Shown here: in pieces, positions 62,300 to 64,000 of the stretch
How positions within the stretch are numbered: position 1 is the first letter of the stretch
How the letters are laid out: each line of letters begins with the position of its first letter
Source of the DNA: Lentzea sp. NBRC 102530
GTDB taxonomy: Bacteria > Actinomycetota > Actinomycetes > Mycobacteriales > Pseudonocardiaceae
Assembly (NCBI RefSeq): GCF_030269365.1
Contig: NZ_BSTF01000001.1
Coordinates: 906,330 to 970,329, forward strand
DNA: 64,000 nt
Direction of reading: 5' to 3'
The notes under the pieces: model-generated
What the model saw: the letters and a program-made list of their open reading frames with translations, nothing else
The model's database searches: none
What the model was told of the DNA's origin: nothing
Translations under genes and position numbers: made by a program

Positions 62300-63877
62300 G
62301 TGACCGCATCCCCGTGGGCGCCCCTGCGCCGCAGCGCGTTCCGTGCGCTGTGGCTCGCCCAGTTCGCGTCCAACATCGGCACGTGGGCGCAGACCGTCGG
62401 CGCCCAGTGGCTCATGGGCGACCTCGGCGGCAGCGCCCTGCAGGTCGCGCTCGTCCAGACCGCCACGACGCTGCCGGTGTTCCTGCTGGTCGTGCCGTCC
62501 GGAGCGCTCGGCGACATCCTCGACCGCCGCCAGGTGCTGATCACCGGCCAGGCCCTGATGCTGGCCGGCGCGGGTGGCCTGATGCTGCTGGCCGGCACGG
62601 ACCGGGCCACGCCGGGAACGCTGCTCGGGTTGCTGGCGCTGATGGCGATCGGGCAGGCGTTGTCGATGCCGTCGTTCCAGGCCATCCAGCCGGAACTGGT
62701 GTCGCGCGAGGAGATCCCGCAGGCCGCGTTGCTCAACGGCGTCAACATGAACGTCGGCCGCGCCATCGGACCGGCGCTCGGCGGGTTGCTGATCGCGCTG
62801 GCCGGACCGGAGGCGACGTTCGCGTTCAACACGGTGAGCTTCTTCGGCGTGCTGATCGTGCTCGCCCGGTGGAAGCGGCCGTCGGACCACCGCCCGCTCG
62901 GCACCGAGCACATCACCACCGCCATGCGGACGGGCGCGCGGTACGTGGGCAGCTCGCCGTTGTTCCGGCGGGTGCTGACGCGGCTGACGTTGTTCATCCT
63001 GTTCGGCAGCGGACTGTGGGCGTTGCTGCCGGCCATCGCGCGCGGGCCGCTGGAACTCGACGCCAGTGGCTACGGCGTGCTGCTCGGCAGCGTCGGCGCC
63101 GGCGCGATCGGCGGGGCGTTCGTGGTGCCGAAGCTGTTGCAGCGCATGAGCAAGAACGCCATGGTGCTGCTCGCGACGGTCGTCTACGCGGCCGCGACCA
63201 GCACGGCGGTGCTGACCCGCGGCTTCCCGCTGGTGATCGTCGCGATGCTGCTGACCGGCGCCTGCTGGATCGCCACGCTGTCGACGTTCAACGCCAACGC
63301 GCAGGTGCTGCTGCCGGCGTGGACGCGAGCCCGTGCACTGGCCTACTACCAGCTGATCCTCATGGGCGGCCAGGCGCTCGGAGCCGTCGTGTGGGGTGCG
63401 CTCGCGGACGTCTACAGCCTCGAGGCCGCCATGATCGTGCCTGCGGTGGCGATGGTCGTCCTCGCGCTCGGCGCGACCCGCTGGCTGCCGCTGCACGACC
63501 GGCCGCTCGACGTCAGCCCGGCCACGTACTGGGAGGAACCGCCGGAGATCGACGACACCGACGCCGGACCGGTCCTCGTCACGGTGGAGTGGCCGGTGGC
63601 ACCGGAGAACGAGGAGGCGTTCATCGACGCCATGCAACGCGTCGGCAGGGCACGACGGCGCACCGGCGCGACGATGTGGGGGCTGTTCCGCGACACCGAG
63701 CAGCCCGGGACGTTCCTGGAGACGTTCACCGTGGCGACCTGGCAGGAGCACCTGCGCCAGCACGTCGAGCGTGGCACGGTCGTGGACCAGCAGAACCAGG
63801 AGGCCGCACGGGCGCTGGCCGAGGGACCGGCGCACGTGCGGCATCTGCTGTTCGCGGAACCGGGGAAGCCCAGCTAG
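62300..63877 (+). CDS. MFS transporter (EntS/MFS_3 type) with C-terminal ABM-like domain
   Basis: A 525-residue protein. Residues 1-about 400 are a 12-helix MFS of the EntS/DUF894 group (SAFRALWLAQFASNIGTWAQTVGAQWLM, LGDILDRRQVLITGQ, MPSFQAIQPELVSREEIPQAALLNGVNMNVGRAIGPALGG). Residues about 425-520 are a ferredoxin-like dimeric alpha-beta barrel resembling antibiotic biosynthesis monooxygenase domains (VLVTVEWPVAPENEEAFIDAMQRVG, GATMWGLFRDTEQPGTFLETFTVATWQEHLRQH). This fusion is known in actinobacterial transporters. GTG 62300 has a weak upstream GAAGA. Divergent from the solitary espG across the copied regulatory region. Drug or siderophore export is inferred. Confidence 0.82.
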   Translation: MTASPWAPLRRSAFRALWLAQFASNIGTWAQTVGAQWLMGDLGGSALQVALVQTATTLPVFLLVVPSGALGDILDRRQVLITGQALMLAGAGGLMLLAGTDRATPGTLLGLLALMAIGQALSMPSFQAIQPELVSREEIPQAALLNGVNMNVGRAIGPALGGLLIALAGPEATFAFNTVSFFGVLIVLARWKRPSDHRPLGTEHITTAMRTGARYVGSSPLFRRVLTRLTLFILFGSGLWALLPAIARGPLELDASGYGVLLGSVGAGAIGGAFVVPKLLQRMSKNAMVLLATVVYAAATSTAVLTRGFPLVIVAMLLTGACWIATLSTFNANAQVLLPAWTRARALAYYQLILMGGQALGAVVWGALADVYSLEAAMIVPAVAMVVLALGATRWLPLHDRPLDVSPATYWEEPPEIDDTDAGPVLVTVEWPVAPENEEAFIDAMQRVGRARRRTGATMWGLFRDTEQPGTFLETFTVATWQEHLRQHVERGTVVDQQNQEAARALAEGPAHVRHLLFAEPGKPS

Positions 63878-63896
63878 ACGAGTAAGTCCTAACTGA

Positions 63897-64000
63897 TCAG
63901 TGGTCGTAGGCGATCAGTGATCGGGTGATGGGCTGGCCGGTGGCGCGGTTGTGCCAGATGGCTGCGGTTAGGGCGAGCAGGCGTTGGGCGATGCGGGCGG
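63897..64000 (-). mobile_element. 3' end of an IS transposase gene (continues beyond the window)
   Basis: The minus strand reads ...ARIAQRLLALTAAIWHN RATGQPITRSLIAYDH then TGA at 63897-63899. This is the conserved C-terminal tail of a transposase widespread in actinomycetes (IS982/IS5-type elements with TAAIWHN and SLxAYDH). Only 34 codons are visible, so completeness is unknown. The AT-rich TAAGTCCTAACTGATCAG just outside the stop (63884-63901) is a candidate for the IS terminal repeat. Confidence 0.75.

Overview
This window is high-GC DNA with strongly biased third positions, GTG/ATG starts and tightly overlapping genes. The gene content (EspG, PPE-like and WXG100 proteins, DUF3040, an M15 DD-carboxypeptidase like that of Streptomyces) points to a filamentous actinomycete, most likely family Pseudonocardiaceae (Lentzea/Saccharothrix-like; the genus is inference). 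No rRNA, tRNA or CRISPR array was found.

Left part (1-24,000). It starts with the end of a GH92 alpha-mannosidase gene, a secreted DD-carboxypeptidase, an MFS transporter and a flavodoxin-like reductase, then a small stress-type operon (basic 'plasmid stabilization' protein, membrane protein, hemerythrin). From 5,593 to 12,269 lies a compact divergent locus: an MFS exporter and a TauD-like oxygenase on one side, and on the other a lipoprotein receptor, FecCD permease, ATPase, DUF364 protein and PLP fold-II enzyme, all start/stop overlapped and diverging from a Zur/Fur-like palindrome. I read it as a candidate metallophore synthesis/export/uptake system. After it come a 123-bp multi-stem inverted repeat, a membrane-anchored periplasmic-binding-fold receptor, trmO-selO, two lipoproteins, an HNH protein, a LysR/TDT-transporter pair, a secreted protein with two 50-residue repeats and a barrel-like domain, and a second copy of the MFS exporter.

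Right part (24,037-61,907). This is dominated by one minus-strand transcription unit of about 36.7 kb: a small helical protein, a PPE-like protein, EspG, a YbaB/EbfC protein, a membrane WXG100-like protein, a single 30.5-kb gene for a 10,171-residue protein, and an XRE-type regulator starting one base after its stop codon. The giant protein has a short helical N-terminus, Gly/Pro repeats, a phosphoribosyltransferase-like domain, long helical stretches and two and a half tandem units. Each unit carries a HEXXHXXGXXD metalloprotease-like domain, a DxD glycosyltransferase-like domain and a third conserved (possibly OTU-like) domain. The first two units also carry a long beta-rich block of six sub-repeats and a coiled coil. 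By context it is a type VII (ESX)-linked polymorphic toxin or surface effector. No ESX core gene (EccB/C/D/E, MycP) is in the window. A second, solitary espG follows upstream. Its promoter region copies that of the large operon, with every conserved block, including a TGTGA-N6-TCAC(A/T) CRP-type site, at one constant 1,218-bp offset.

The window ends with an MFS transporter carrying a C-terminal ABM-like domain and the 3' end of an IS transposase at the right edge.
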